A stretch of DNA of 64,000 nt from Prolixibacter sp. NT017 (GCF_009617875.1 NZ_BLAV01000001.1:3596001-3660000), one strand, 5' to 3'; shown: positions 25,700-35,770, counted from the stretch's first letter. Made by a program: numbers and translations. The notes: generated from the letters alone by a model not told the origin.

Positions 25700-26434
25700 A
25701 TGCGCAAACACATTCCGAATTTCCTTACATCACTCAATATTGTCAGTGGTAGTCTTTCTGTCACCTTTGCTCTCGAAGGTCATATTAACCTGGCGGTGTT
25801 AACGATGTTTTTAGCGTCTCTATTTGATTTTTTCGACGGGATGAGTGCTCGTTTGCTAAAAGCGTACTCTCCTATCGGGAAAGAGCTGGATTCGCTGGCA
25901 GATATGATTTCATTCGGATTAGCTCCGGGAATGATTGTACTGACACTTCAAAAATATGCTCTTTTCGGCGATGTTCGCTCATTGGTAGGTTCCACCGGTG
26001 GATGGCTCACCTGGGTATTCCTCCTAAGCGCTTTCTTTATTCCGGTGATGTCCGGATTGCGGTTAGCTAAATTCAACATCGATGAACGGCAGGCTACTTC
26101 CTTTATCGGGTTACCCACTCCTGCCAACGCCATCTTCTTCGCATCGCTGGCGCTAATTGCCGAAAACGGGAATATGCCGGCACTGGACACGATTCTACTC
26201 AATCCTTACAGCCTGCTCTTTTTCACGATAGTGATGTCACTGCTGCTGGTTTCTGAGATTCCAATGTTCTCGCTGAAAATTAAACACCTGAAATGGCGTG
26301 GCAACCAGGTACGCTACCTGTTTCTCTTGACAACGCTTGTGCTCATCTATTTCTTCAGCTTTTACGGCATCACGCTTTCCATCTTGCTTTATATTCTTAT
26401 CTCTTTCACATTAAGCCTAAAAAAGACGGTTTAA
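25700..26434 (+). CDS. pssA: CDP-diacylglycerol-serine O-phosphatidyltransferase
   Basis: 244 residues with about eight membrane segments. The CDP-alcohol phosphatidyltransferase motif DGx2ARx8Gx3Dx3D reads FFDGMSARLLKAYSPIGKELDSLADM, near residues 43-68. It joins CDP-diacylglycerol with L-serine to give phosphatidylserine. It lies 23 bases after psd, so the two are probably one transcript. A stem-loop follows (26457-26492). Confidence 0.93.
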   Translation: MRKHIPNFLTSLNIVSGSLSVTFALEGHINLAVLTMFLASLFDFFDGMSARLLKAYSPIGKELDSLADMISFGLAPGMIVLTLQKYALFGDVRSLVGSTGGWLTWVFLLSAFFIPVMSGLRLAKFNIDERQATSFIGLPTPANAIFFASLALIAENGNMPALDTILLNPYSLLFFTIVMSLLLVSEIPMFSLKIKHLKWRGNQVRYLFLLTTLVLIYFFSFYGITLSILLYILISFTLSLKKTV

Positions 26435-26456
26435 GCTTCTCTTCATCTGCAATTGA

Positions 26457-26492
26457 TTTCGGTAAGAGGATTAAGCGTTACTTTTACCGAAA
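26457..26492 (+). other. 9-bp perfect stem-loop after pssA
   Basis: TTTCGGTAA (26457-26465) pairs exactly with TTACCGAAA (26484-26492), loop 18 bases. No T tract follows on the plus strand, so it is not a standard intrinsic terminator; it may protect the 3' end of the pssA transcript or be a protein site. It lies between two convergent transcripts. Confidence 0.4.
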
Positions 26493-26564
26493 AACTTTGA
26501 TGACGCCTTCTCCGCGAAAACGATAAAACGCAACGCACAGTTTCTCAATACAATATTCATCGAT

Positions 26565-26595
26565 AAAAAAGGGCCGCCTTTCAAAAGACAGCCCT
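26565..26595 (-). terminator. Terminator of the cyd operon
   Basis: On the minus strand AGGGCTGTCTTT / AAAGGCGGCCCT forms a ~12-bp stem with two mismatches, followed by T's (A run at 26565-26570). It lies 23 bases beyond the CydX-like stop codon, which supports that gene as the last in the operon. Confidence 0.65.
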
Positions 26596-26617
26596 CGATT
26601 CGTTTCAAACAAACGGA

Positions 26618-26731
26618 TTATTCTTCTTCCAGTTTGTGTTCGTATTTTTTGAGCGCATACTGCACTGCTTTTAAGCTGATATAGATAAGTATCGGCCAGC
26701 TTAACAACCATAATATCGATTCCAAATACAT
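26618..26731 (-). CDS. CydX-like small membrane subunit of cytochrome bd
   Basis: 37 residues: MYLESILWLLSWPILIYIS then KAVQYALKKYEHKLEEE. One hydrophobic helix (about 3-20) is followed by a charged C-terminal tail, the build of CydX/CbdX single-helix subunits that stabilise the haem core of bd oxidases. Position supports it more than sequence: its ATG is 18 bases after the cydB stop, same strand, and the operon terminator follows. Proteins of this size are often missed by gene finders. The residue pattern is not the same as that of the E. coli CydX, so the assignment is inferred from size, topology and context. Confidence 0.65.
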   Translation of the reverse strand: MYLESILWLLSWPILIYISLKAVQYALKKYEHKLEEE

Positions 26732-26749
26732 AACTAAAGTTTTTTCGGT

Positions 26750-27886
26750 TTAATAAACGTGACCTTCACCCTCACCGCTAATTTCCGATTCGGTGATTTT
26801 CTCGCGGTTAATGGATTTCCACGCATACCAGATATAAGCCAGTACGAACGGTACCATCAACGAAACGTAACTCATCACTGTCAAGGTAAATTTCGACGAC
26901 GAACTATTCACGATGTTCAGCGACGACTGCAAATCGAAATTCGAGGGATAGTAGCAGGTGTTATTGTAACCGGCAACCAGCATCAGGGCAAATACGGTGA
27001 GTACCGTTCCGATTCCGGCATACCAAATTCCGTTGGTTTTGTCTTTCAACAGCGAACTGATGATTCCCCAAAGAACGCCAACAACACCAACCAGGAAGAT
27101 GATCAATACCAGCGGCATTTGCAGGAAGTTGTGCAAGTACTTATAAGGTTCCATCGATACCTCGAGAGTTTTCGGATCGTAAGCAAATCCTTTGATAAGC
27201 AACAGACGAATCACGAAATAGAGGAAGAATACCAGGAACGGAATGGTATTATACAGCAACTGTTTCTTGGCATTCTTAAAAATGGGTTCGTGATCGATGC
27301 TGTTCATGAAATACAATAACGCCAGAACTCGGGCCAGGAAAAAAATCGCCAGGCCCATCGCTACGTTACTGAATGTCAAAACAGCTTCTAATCCGTGTGC
27401 CGGATTTTCCCACTGCGAAAGGTTCATGTTGCTAACGGAAAAGTTCGCGCCGTTGAAAAATGTTCCAACCACAACGCCAAGAAGAACTGTTCCCAACAAT
27501 CCGTTGACAAAAAGGAACGCGTCGAAAGTGCGCTTGCCCAGGAAATTACTCGGCCGGCTGCGATATTCGTACGAAACGGCCTGAATAATAAAGGCAAACA
27601 ACAAGGCCATCCAGGCCCAGTAGGCTCCACCAAAGCTGGTGGAATAGAAAAGCGGGAAAGAAGCGAAAAATGCTCCACCAAAAGTTACCAGCGTGGTAAA
27701 GGTAAATTCCCACTTGCGACCAAGTGCATTGACAATCATGGTGCGCTCGTTACTGGTTTTTCCCAGTCGGTAAATCAGCGTCTGACCTCCCTGAACAAAC
27801 ATCAGGAAAACAAGTAACGCTGCTAAAAGTGATATGATGGCCCACCAATAGTGTTGGAGGGTTAAATGACTCATTGATCCAAACAT
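26750..27886 (-). CDS. cydB: Cytochrome bd ubiquinol/menaquinol oxidase subunit II
   Basis: 378 residues with eight to nine hydrophobic segments (e.g. YWWAIISLLAALLVFLMFVQGGQTL at the start). The GGQTL segment and the later SYEYRSRP match CydB. CydB is structural and supports the haem-bearing CydA in the inner membrane. Its start is 2 bases after the cydA stop codon, so translation is coupled. Confidence 0.95.
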   Translation of the reverse strand: MFGSMSHLTLQHYWWAIISLLAALLVFLMFVQGGQTLIYRLGKTSNERTMIVNALGRKWEFTFTTLVTFGGAFFASFPLFYSTSFGGAYWAWMALLFAFIIQAVSYEYRSRPSNFLGKRTFDAFLFVNGLLGTVLLGVVVGTFFNGANFSVSNMNLSQWENPAHGLEAVLTFSNVAMGLAIFFLARVLALLYFMNSIDHEPIFKNAKKQLLYNTIPFLVFFLYFVIRLLLIKGFAYDPKTLEVSMEPYKYLHNFLQMPLVLIIFLVGVVGVLWGIISSLLKDKTNGIWYAGIGTVLTVFALMLVAGYNNTCYYPSNFDLQSSLNIVNSSSSKFTLTVMSYVSLMVPFVLAYIWYAWKSINREKITESEISGEGEGHVY

Positions 27887-27888
27887 GG

Positions 27889-29454
27889 TTAGTGTCCTCC
27901 GTCTTTAGGTCCGATTTTAACTTGTTTCGTCATGATTTTCACCTCGGCAATCAACAGCAGGGTGAAGATGAAGGCAAACATCCAGAAAGTTACCTGAACA
28001 GCACTCGCATCGATGTGCGATACGGCTGCCACTGTTGGCAACAGATCCTGAATCACCCAGGGCTGACGGCCAACTTCGGCCAATGTCCAACCTGACATCG
28101 AGGCAACGTAAGCCAGTGGCATGGTAATAATTGCCAATCGCAGGAACCATTTTTTCTTTTCCATCGTGCCTCTGGTAACCCAAAGAAGAGCGAAGAAGAA
28201 GAAGAACACGAAATAGGTTCCGAGCATAACCATAATACGGAAGCTATAAAATACAAGAGGTATATCGGGTATCAAATCGGTCGGATTCTTAATGTACCCA
28301 TATCCGAAATACTTGAAATAATCTTTCTGGAAACTATCAGACATGAACTTGGCACGCAAGGTAGCAGCTTCGTCTGTGTTTCCGTCATCCTTGGCCGTCT
28401 TGTAATCTTTCAATAGTTGAATGGCCTCTTTACCCCGGGCAATCTTCTCCGGAGCCGACAGAATGTTGTGCTCACTGTTTCCATTCAGCATATCTTTTAT
28501 CCCGGGCATAAACTGGGTTGTATTCAGATAAGCCAGCACAGACAAACCTTTGGGAATTTCGACCCTGAAAAGGAAATTCTTTAATTGTTTATACTCCGGA
28601 TCGGATTGTTTGGTAGAAAGTACGCCCATGGCTATCAAACCCGGTCCATTCTGACCTTCGTAAAGGCCTTCCATGGCAGCAAGTTTCATTGGCTGGTGGT
28701 AAGCCACCTGCTGCGTTGATGCGTGACCGAAGCCGATAACAAAAATCGAGCTAATCAGACCAAAAACGGCTGAAACCAGGATACTTTTCCGGGCAAAAAC
28801 AATCTCCCGCTTTTTCAGAAGATACCAGGCCGAAATACCAATCACGAAGATGGCCGCTAACTCAAATCCTGAGAAAATCGTGTGGAGGAACTTACTGGTC
28901 GCCACCGGCGAGAGAAATACATCCCAGAAATTAACCATTTCATTCCTGGCCGTATCCGGATTAAACTGCATTCCTACCGGGAATTGCATCCAGCCGTTGG
29001 CCACCAATATCCACAATGCCGAGAGGTTTGCTCCCAGCGCTGTCAGCCACGTGGATGCCAGGTGAAAGCGCTTGCTCACCTTCCCCCATCCAAAGAACAT
29101 CACGGCAATGAAGGTCGACTCCATAAAGAAAGCCATAATACCTTCGATGGCCAGCGGTGCACCAAAGATGTCACCTACAAACCAGGAATAGTTAGACCAG
29201 TTGGTTCCAAATTCAAATTCCAGAATAATTCCGGTAGCCACACCAATGGCGAAATTAATCCCGAACACTTTCATCCAGAACTTGGTAATTTTTTTCCACT
29301 CAGGATTTCCGGTCTTCACATAGATAGTCTCCATGATTGCCAGAATAAACGTAATCCCAAGTGTCAGTGGGACGAATAACCAATGGTACATCGCGGTGAG
29401 TGCAAATTGAGCCCTCGACCAGTCTACCAAGGATAGATCAAGTAATTCATTCAT
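27889..29454 (-). CDS. cydA: Cytochrome bd oxidase subunit I
   Basis: 521 residues. It carries the three haems and the quinol site of the bd oxidase, which reduces O2 to water at high affinity. Visible landmarks: the haem b595 histidine in MYHWLFVPLT, the two acidic residues in IEGIMAFFMES on the proton path, and the haem b558 methionine in FRIMVMLG. The Q loop between the two halves is long (IPKGLSVLAY through to GYIKNPTDLI), so it is of the long-loop type. Second gene of the DUF4492-cydA-cydB-cydX unit. Confidence 0.96.
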   Translation of the reverse strand: MNELLDLSLVDWSRAQFALTAMYHWLFVPLTLGITFILAIMETIYVKTGNPEWKKITKFWMKVFGINFAIGVATGIILEFEFGTNWSNYSWFVGDIFGAPLAIEGIMAFFMESTFIAVMFFGWGKVSKRFHLASTWLTALGANLSALWILVANGWMQFPVGMQFNPDTARNEMVNFWDVFLSPVATSKFLHTIFSGFELAAIFVIGISAWYLLKKREIVFARKSILVSAVFGLISSIFVIGFGHASTQQVAYHQPMKLAAMEGLYEGQNGPGLIAMGVLSTKQSDPEYKQLKNFLFRVEIPKGLSVLAYLNTTQFMPGIKDMLNGNSEHNILSAPEKIARGKEAIQLLKDYKTAKDDGNTDEAATLRAKFMSDSFQKDYFKYFGYGYIKNPTDLIPDIPLVFYSFRIMVMLGTYFVFFFFFALLWVTRGTMEKKKWFLRLAIITMPLAYVASMSGWTLAEVGRQPWVIQDLLPTVAAVSHIDASAVQVTFWMFAFIFTLLLIAEVKIMTKQVKIGPKDGGH

Positions 29455-29479
29455 GTTTTACGATTATTTGATTAATTGA

Positions 29480-29692
29480 TTATTTGATATTGGTCAGATT
29501 CTCGATGACGTGCTCTCCCCTTTCCTTATCGGTCTTAAAATTCTGCTTTAGCAAATCGGGAAAGAAAAACAGTTTGAGCACAAAGAACATCACAAACAGT
29601 TTCACTAAAATGATTACCCAGAGACCTTTTCCCCACGTCATCTGTCGGAAGCCTTCATAATAGAAGTGGACGATTTTCTTCAATATTCTCAT
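29480..29692 (-). CDS. DUF4492 protein associated with cytochrome bd
   Basis: 70 residues: a basic N terminus (FYYEGFRQMTWGKGLWVIIL) leads into one hydrophobic helix (about 24-47), then a charged tail. DUF4492 proteins are found mainly in Bacteroidota, next to cydAB, and this one is 25 bases upstream of cydA on the same strand. The role is unknown; an assembly or accessory subunit is likely. Confidence 0.85.
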   Translation of the reverse strand: MRILKKIVHFYYEGFRQMTWGKGLWVIILVKLFVMFFVLKLFFFPDLLKQNFKTDKERGEHVIENLTNIK

Positions 29693-30076
29693 TCCGTGTA
29701 AACATTATGTGCATTAAACAACTAAACCACTTAACAAAAGAAATTCGGAGTTGTTTACTTAGTTTCATTCTGAATAAGCGTGCCTACAATGAACTCCTTC
29801 ATCATTAAAATGTATGGAGGTTCATGTTAAGCATCTGAATGGCAAATTTTAATATTATGTAATGCTGTATTTCATTTAGGTACAGTAATGTCCGCCAACA
29901 TTCACTAATTGGAGCTCAAGATAAAATCATCGGAATAATATCCATTCTCCAGCGATCATGTTTTACGACAGCTTTACATGACACACAAAGCCCTAATCGA
30001 CTCTGTTTCTGAGAGAAGAAAGTCTACATATCAAGAATGAAAATCATGACAAAAATTAGCTTTTACACCGAAAAGA
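29693..30076. other. Intergenic region holding the cyd promoter
   Basis: 384 bases without a plausible gene. The cyd operon starts from its left side, and the AI-2E gene ends at its right side. I found no exact TAnnTTTG box on the minus strand. An imperfect inverted repeat (GAACTCC at 29791, GGAGGTTC at 29816-29823) is present; no clear FNR-like or other known site was recognised. Confidence 0.4.
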
Positions 30077-31189
30077 CTAATCATCTGTCATTTTGGAGGT
30101 AAGTTCCCGTACCAACCGGAACTGCGAAAGGAACTCGCGGGCAATGACGCGAAGAACGGTATAAACCGGTATAGCCAATATCATTCCGGCAATTCCGGCA
30201 AAACTTCCTGCCATAAGAATAACCAGGAAGATCTCAAGCGGATGCGCCCTGACACTGTTGGAATAGATAACCGGCTGAAATACCACGTTATCAACTACCT
30301 GAACAATAACAACCACCAACAATACCAGCAATATGAGCGGTAAAGTCACATCCGGGAAACTGTCGCCAAGGTGAGTTGCAATAGCCACCAATACACCAAA
30401 GGCTCCGCCGATCCATGGGCCAATGTATGGGATAACATTCATGACACCGGCAAAAACCGCCACGACCAATCCGTGATTAAAGCCCAAACCGATGACCGAA
30501 AATCCGATGGTATCCAATATCATAACTCCTAACACTTCGAATATAATACCAATGAAATACCGCTTCAGAAGGTGATTGATAGAAGTCATTACGTGCTTGG
30601 CTTTCGTTTCATATTTGCTGGAAACAAAAACCAGAATAATGTGGCTGAACAACTGTTCTTCCTTCAAAAAGAAAAACAGTATGAAAGAGACCGAAAAAAA
30701 CATGAGAAACAGGTTACCCAAAGTGCCGGCAACCGAGGAGAACAAATTCGTGACCTGTCCCAGGTTCAACATGTTTGCCAGTTGTTCCTGTATGTATTCC
30801 TGCATTCCCGAATCGGCTCCGCTGTAAGCGATAAAATGTGGAAGTTTGTTTGAAAGATGAGTAAAAGCCACATCGAGGTAATCCATCACCGAAGTGACAT
30901 CGATAGCTGACAAATCCTTTATCTCCATTGCAACCAACGGAATTAACGCCGCCAAAAAACCAATGGTAGCTGCCAACATGAGCAGAAGTGTGATCAGTGC
31001 GCTACTCGTTTTTCCGAGATGCTTCTTCTTAATTGAGATACGCTGGATAGCCCGCATTAAAGGTCTTCCGATGAGCGAAAGCACAGCTGCAATCAGGATG
31101 TAGGCTACAATATTTCTAAAATAGAATAACAGAAAAATCAGGATACTAATCCCGACAAACAGGATGACATTGCGGGTTCGCTGGTTCAT
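30077..31189 (-). CDS. AI-2E family transporter (UPF0118/PerM)
   Basis: 370 residues from the ATG at 31189. A TTG at 31213 would overlap the -7 box and is rejected. Seven to eight hydrophobic segments and the family patterns (FYFRNIVAYILIAAVLSLIGRPLM at the start, YIGPWIGGAFG and GIAGMILAIPVY later) match this large, poorly characterised family, which includes the proposed autoinducer-2 exporter TqsA and Na+(Li+)/H+ antiporters. Substrate unknown. Confidence 0.85.
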   Translation of the reverse strand: MNQRTRNVILFVGISILIFLLFYFRNIVAYILIAAVLSLIGRPLMRAIQRISIKKKHLGKTSSALITLLLMLAATIGFLAALIPLVAMEIKDLSAIDVTSVMDYLDVAFTHLSNKLPHFIAYSGADSGMQEYIQEQLANMLNLGQVTNLFSSVAGTLGNLFLMFFSVSFILFFFLKEEQLFSHIILVFVSSKYETKAKHVMTSINHLLKRYFIGIIFEVLGVMILDTIGFSVIGLGFNHGLVVAVFAGVMNVIPYIGPWIGGAFGVLVAIATHLGDSFPDVTLPLILLVLLVVVIVQVVDNVVFQPVIYSNSVRAHPLEIFLVILMAGSFAGIAGMILAIPVYTVLRVIAREFLSQFRLVRELTSKMTDD

Positions 31190-31210
31190 ATATTTAGCAT
31201 TTCGGATAAA

Positions 31211-31218
31211 CAAAAATA
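31211..31218 (-). promoter_or_regulatory. -7 box TATTTTTG for the AI-2E transporter gene
   Basis: Exact TAnnTTTG match on the minus strand, 21 bases before the ATG at 31189. It overlaps the alternative TTG start and so decides the start. Confidence 0.5.
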
Positions 31219-31311
31219 CAAATTAGTTGCTCGTTTTACATCAGTAATTCAATTTATCCCAATTCGCTGTTATCATTCCGGATACCGCGCGGACACCAAC
31301 CACCTAACACC

Positions 31312-31342
31312 AAAAAAAAGAACTGCCCCAAACGGACAGTTC
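31312..31342 (-). terminator. Terminator of lon
   Basis: GAACTG...CAGTTC stem (31320-31342) followed on the minus strand by eight T's. It lies ~50 bases beyond the lon stop codon. Confidence 0.7.
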
Positions 31343-31393
31343 CTTTTCTTTTCAATCGAACAAAGAATTTACAGGAATCGCTTCCCGCTTTCA

Positions 31394-33844
31394 CTATCTA
31401 ATTCTTAGTGGATTATTCACTTTTTGTTTTAATAATGCGATATCCAGAACATCCAGTACGGTATCGACAAAATGGAACTTCAATCCCTTAATGTAAATGG
31501 GCTTGATCTCTTCCAGATCCTTCTCGTTCTGCCTCGACAAGATGATTTCCTTTATACCGGCCCTTTTCGCGGCCAGTATTTTTTCTTTAATACCGCCTAC
31601 CGGCAATACTTTTCCACGCAAAGTAATCTCGCCTGTCATGGCCAGGTTTCGTTTTACCTTCCGCTGCGTAAAAGCTGATGCCAGCGACGTAGCCATGGTA
31701 ACTCCGGCCGACGGACCATCCTTGGGAATTGCGCCTTCCGGAACGTGGACATGAACGTCCCACTTTTCGAAAGCCTGCGATGTCATATCCAATTCAGGTG
31801 CATGCGAACGAAGATATTCCAGCGCAATAGTAGCCGATTCCTTCATCACTTCACCGAGGTTTCCGGTTAACGTGAAGCGACCTTTTCCTTTACTTAAGCT
31901 TGTTTCGACGTAAAGAATTTCACCGCCGACCGCCGTCCAGGCCAAGCCGGTGACGACTCCTGCAAACTCATTTCCTTCGTATGTTTCGCGGGTATAAATC
32001 GGAACTCCGAGATATTCGCGAACATCCTCAACTTTGAGTTTCTTGTTATATTTTTCACCAAAAGCTTCTTTCCGCGCTATGCGGCGAACAATTTTTGCCA
32101 ACTGCTTATCGAGCTCGCGAACACCAGACTCGCGGGTATAATTTTCAATCACCTTCGCCAACACTTCTTTCGGAAACGTCAGGCTTCCCTTTTTCATTCC
32201 ATGATTTTTCAGCTGACGCGGAACAAGGTGCCTTTTGGCAATTTCGGTCTTTTCCTCAACCAGGTAACCGCTCACATCAATCAACTCCATCCGGTCGCGA
32301 AGTGCGGGCTGAATGGTGCTGAGCGTATTCGCGGTAGCAATAAACATCACACGCGAAAGGTCGAAGTCAACGTCCAGGTAGTTATCGTGAAACTCAGAAT
32401 TCTGTTCCGGGTCCAAAACTTCCAGCAATGCCGAAGCCGGATCGCCGTGAAAATCCTGCGAGACTTTGTCAATCTCATCAAGAATAAAAACAGGATTTGC
32501 GGAACCAGCTTTCTTCAGATTCTGAATAATACGGCCCGGCATAGCGCCGATGTATGTTTTCCGGTGACCACGGATTTCTGCTTCATCATGAAGACCTCCT
32601 AAACTCATCCGGATGTATTTCCGCCCCAGCGAACGAGCGATAGACTTACCCAACGACGTTTTTCCGACGCCGGGAGGGCCGTAAAGACAAACGATAGGCG
32701 ATTTCATGTCACCCTTCAATTTAAGAACAGCGAGATGCTCCAGAATACGTTCCTTCACTTTCTCCAGACCATAGTGATCTTCATCCAGGACTTTCTCAGC
32801 GTGCTGTAAGTCGAAGTTGTCTTCGGTGTATTCGTTCCAGGGAAGGTCGAGCAATGTTTCGAGGTAACCAACCTGGATGGAATATTCTCCGGCGGCCGGA
32901 TTCATCCGGTTCAGTTTCTCTACCTCTTTTTCGAAGAAGCCTGCCATTTCTTCATCCCACTTCATCTCGGCGCCCCGTTTCTTCAACTCCTCAATCTCTT
33001 TTTCAATGGGATTGCCGCCTAGCTCATCCTGGATGGTCTTTATTTGCTGATGAAGCAGATACTCCCGCTGCTGTTGATCCAAATCAACTTTTACTTTACG
33101 TTGAATATCCTTCTTCAACTCCATCACCTGAACCTCACGAACCAACAGCCCCATCAATTGATTTCCACGACTGCGAATGTCATTTTCTTCCAGGAGATCC
33201 TGCTTTTCGTGCGCCTCCAGCTCAACATTGTTACAAATGAAGTTGATCAGAAAGGTCGGACTTTCGATATTTTTGATGGCAAACTGCGCTTCCGGCGGCA
33301 CATTGCCGGTATATTTCATCAATTTGAGTGACAAGTCCTTCAGCGATTCGAGCACCACCGCGAATTCAGAGTCATCACTTTCCAGTTCATATTCATCGTG
33401 AGGATGAACCAGTGCTTTCAGGTACGGCAGTTGCTCTGTAACACCGGCGACCTTAATTCGTCTCTTTCCCTGAATGATAATGGAAGTAGTACCATCGGGC
33501 ATCTCCAGAATTTTCAGAATTTCCGCCATGGTACCTACCGGATACAAATCTTCCGTCTGCGGCTCTTCTACCTTGCCATCTTTCTGGGTAACCGTTCCCA
33601 GCAATTTATCGCCGGAATACACATCGCGGATGAGTTTCAGCGACTTCTGGCGTCCAACGGTGATGGGCATCACTACGCCCGGAAACAAAACGGCATTCCG
33701 AAGCGGCAATATTGGCAGACTTTCCGGCACCTCTACCGATTTAAAGTCTGACTCGTCACCATCGGCAATAATTGGTATGAATTCTCCCTGGTCCTCCATC
33801 AAACTGCTAAATACGAATTTATGTTTTTGATTATTTCGTTTCAT
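31394..33844 (-). CDS. lon: ATP-dependent serine protease Lon
   Basis: 816 residues from the ATG at 33844, preceded by an AGAGAG stretch; ATG 33865 and GTG 33889 are alternatives. The N-terminal LON domain begins at [16 protein letters not shown]; the AAA+ domain has [15 protein letters not shown] and [10 protein letters not shown]; the C-terminal protease domain has catalytic Ser in [11 protein letters not shown] and Lys in [15 protein letters not shown]. Lon degrades misfolded proteins and short-lived regulators in the cytoplasm. A monocistronic gene with its own terminator. Confidence 0.96.
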   Translation of the reverse strand: MKRNNQKHKFVFSSLMEDQGEFIPIIADGDESDFKSVEVPESLPILPLRNAVLFPGVVMPITVGRQKSLKLIRDVYSGDKLLGTVTQKDGKVEEPQTEDLYPVGTMAEILKILEMPDGTTSIIIQGKRRIKVAGVTEQLPYLKALVHPHDEYELESDDSEFAVVLESLKDLSLKLMKYTGNVPPEAQFAIKNIESPTFLINFICNNVELEAHEKQDLLEENDIRSRGNQLMGLLVREVQVMELKKDIQRKVKVDLDQQQREYLLHQQIKTIQDELGGNPIEKEIEELKKRGAEMKWDEEMAGFFEKEVEKLNRMNPAAGEYSIQVGYLETLLDLPWNEYTEDNFDLQHAEKVLDEDHYGLEKVKERILEHLAVLKLKGDMKSPIVCLYGPPGVGKTSLGKSIARSLGRKYIRMSLGGLHDEAEIRGHRKTYIGAMPGRIIQNLKKAGSANPVFILDEIDKVSQDFHGDPASALLEVLDPEQNSEFHDNYLDVDFDLSRVMFIATANTLSTIQPALRDRMELIDVSGYLVEEKTEIAKRHLVPRQLKNHGMKKGSLTFPKEVLAKVIENYTRESGVRELDKQLAKIVRRIARKEAFGEKYNKKLKVEDVREYLGVPIYTRETYEGNEFAGVVTGLAWTAVGGEILYVETSLSKGKGRFTLTGNLGEVMKESATIALEYLRSHAPELDMTSQAFEKWDVHVHVPEGAIPKDGPSAGVTMATSLASAFTQRKVKRNLAMTGEITLRGKVLPVGGIKEKILAAKRAGIKEIILSRQNEKDLEEIKPIYIKGLKFHFVDTVLDVLDIALLKQKVNNPLRIR

Positions 33845-33990
33845 GTATGATCTCTCTAATGACATTTTGTCGTTGTTTTTCGTTTTCACAAGCTGTGGGT
33901 TAACAGGTCAATTCCTATGCCAACCCCCCGTATTTTGCTTCGCTGCCGATTTCTCCAGCCGAATTACAGTGGGAAAGTGATTATTACAAC

Positions 33991-34021
33991 AAAAAAAGCC
34001 TCGTAATGATTTACGAGGCTT
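33991..34021 (-). terminator. Terminator of the bL31 gene
   Basis: AGCCTCGTAA (33997-34006) pairs exactly with TTACGAGGCT (34011-34020), followed on the minus strand by T's from the A run at 33991-33997. 23 bases beyond the stop. Confidence 0.85.
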
Positions 34022-34042
34022 CCTTCATATACTAAAAGTAGA

Positions 34043-34306
34043 TTACTTTTTTCTCTTATCCATGTGCTTCTGGTAACGGTTCATGAACTTATCAACACGT
34101 CCAGCGGTGTCGACCAATTTCATTTTACCAGTATAGAAAGGGTGAGAGGTACTAGAGATTTCCAGTTTGATCAATGGATACTCTACACCGTCAACTTCAA
34201 TATTTTCCCGTGAAGGGGCAGCCGATTTGGTGATGAATGTATGTCCGTTAGACATATCCTTGAAGACCACCATTCGATAATTTTCCGGATGTATTCCCTT
34301 TTTCAT
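34043..34306 (-). CDS. rpmE2: 50S ribosomal protein L31, type B (zinc-free)
   Basis: 87 residues, as expected for the longer type B form. [17 protein letters not shown] begins the family, and [28 protein letters not shown] is the conserved C-terminal half. The four zinc-binding cysteines of the type A form are absent, so the protein does not need zinc. In many bacteria the type B gene is under zinc control; here it appears to be the normal bL31, with a full-consensus promoter. Confidence 0.96.
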   Translation of the reverse strand: MKKGIHPENYRMVVFKDMSNGHTFITKSAAPSRENIEVDGVEYPLIKLEISSTSHPFYTGKMKLVDTAGRVDKFMNRYQKHMDKRKK

Positions 34307-34359
34307 TTTTTCCTCGTTTAATATCTTATTCTGAATTTCTTACTTTCCCAAACGGTTTG

Positions 34360-34390
34360 CAAAGATATATATAGTTCAGAAATCTGCAAA
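34360..34390 (-). promoter_or_regulatory. Full-consensus Bacteroidota promoter of the bL31 gene
   Basis: On the minus strand TTTG (34387-34390) is followed after exactly 19 bases by TATCTTTG (34360-34367). This is the best match to the TTTG-N19-TAnnTTTG consensus in the window, fitting a strongly expressed ribosomal gene. Confidence 0.8.
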
Positions 34391-34440
34391 AGAATCTAAT
34401 AAAAGATTTGTCTAAATAATATACTGAAACTGAACTGAAA

Positions 34441-35676
34441 TCAATCTTCCGTTTCGGTTTCAGCAGTATTACTTTTCTCTTTGTTTTTGCGTTCCTCCCT
34501 CAAAAGGCGCACATCTTTCATCAATTTAGGTGCACGCTCAAACGGTTGATTCGGATCGAACAGGTAACGCATCGTGTAATGGGTCTTCGCATGTACTCCT
34601 CCCACCGATTTATACATGGCCACCATCTTCGGATTGAAATCACCAACCCACGACATCTCAATTTCGTTGTACCAATGCTTCCGCTTCATCACTTTGTCGA
34701 GGTGCCAGAAGATGGCCGACTCCAAACCGGAACCCTGGAATTTCGGAACTACTCCCATAATGAGAATCCGGGTACGGGTAATCGTTTTCTTCTTTTTATA
34801 GTACCAGAATTTCAGCACATTCTTCAAGTTGACTTTGCCGTCTAGCTTAGCGAGAATCTGGTTCCAGTCCGGAATCATACCGAAGAAAGCAACGGGTTCG
34901 TCGTTGTGGTAAGCAAACCAAAGAAATTCTTCATCGGCGATGAACTTCGCCAACCTGACCATTCCGCGGATATCATCCAAATCAACCGACTGGTGATTAT
35001 CGTGATGCGCCCAGGCCTGATCGTATATTTTTACAAAATCCTGGATGTATTTCTCAATCTTGCTGAACCGGACATGCTCGAAATGAAAGTTTGGTTTCTG
35101 AGCTACCCAGCCGGCAATTTTCCAAAACCTTTCGGGGAACGGATCTTTATGATTGAGGTGATAGCTGTATTGTTCGAAGTAAACCTTAAAGCCATAAGCT
35201 TCGAAAAAATCACGGTAGTAAGGCTTGTGGTAAGGCATACCGAACGCCTGCGGCTTAAATCCGTCAACCAGCAATCCCCAGTTCATCAGGTTTTCGCCAA
35301 AATTAACCGGTCCGTCCATGGCTTCCATTCCGCGTTCCTTCAACCAGTTTTTAGCTGTTTCGAATAACAAAAACGCGGCCTCCTGGTCCTCGACACACTC
35401 AAAGTATCCCATTCCACCGGTGGGTTGCTGAAAAGTGTACGCTTTGTTTCCGTTGATGAAAGCTCCTACCCGGCCGAGTAATCTGCCGTCGTCATCTGTC
35501 AGAACCCACCGGGTGCCATCGCCATTTTTATAAAAGGCATTTTTCTCCGGATCGAAGGTGTTATCAATCATCACCTCCAATGGTGGCGCCCAGTTTTCAT
35601 CGCCACGATACACTTCGTGTGCTACCTGGTGAAAAAGCTTGCGTGTTTGTTTATCCTTTACTTCCCTGACTTGCAT
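34441..35676 (-). CDS. GNAT-like N-acetyltransferase-fold protein of unknown substrate
   Basis: 411 residues with no signal peptide or membrane segment. The first ~130 residues (GDENWAPPLEVMI...GRLLGRVGAFINGN) and the C-terminal region (RILIMGVVPKFQGSGLESAIFWHLDKVM) resemble halves of the acetyltransferase fold; the latter contains a Q/RxxGxG/A-like CoA-binding loop (KFQGSGL). The C-terminal ~30 residues are highly charged. Acyl-CoA transfer is likely but the acceptor is unknown. Confidence 0.55.
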   Translation of the reverse strand: MQVREVKDKQTRKLFHQVAHEVYRGDENWAPPLEVMIDNTFDPEKNAFYKNGDGTRWVLTDDDGRLLGRVGAFINGNKAYTFQQPTGGMGYFECVEDQEAAFLLFETAKNWLKERGMEAMDGPVNFGENLMNWGLLVDGFKPQAFGMPYHKPYYRDFFEAYGFKVYFEQYSYHLNHKDPFPERFWKIAGWVAQKPNFHFEHVRFSKIEKYIQDFVKIYDQAWAHHDNHQSVDLDDIRGMVRLAKFIADEEFLWFAYHNDEPVAFFGMIPDWNQILAKLDGKVNLKNVLKFWYYKKKKTITRTRILIMGVVPKFQGSGLESAIFWHLDKVMKRKHWYNEIEMSWVGDFNPKMVAMYKSVGGVHAKTHYTMRYLFDPNQPFERAPKLMKDVRLLREERKNKEKSNTAETETED

Positions 35677-35770
35677 ATTCCTTGACTTGGTATTTTCTCC
35701 GCTAAATTAGAGTAAAAATTGAAATTGACAGTATCAATATTTTGATTAGCTGAATAGCTCTCTGAATGAC

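Noticed and set aside
26293..26526. ORF spanning the end of pssA
   Set aside because: Shadow of pssA in another frame; it runs through the stem-loop at 26457-26492.
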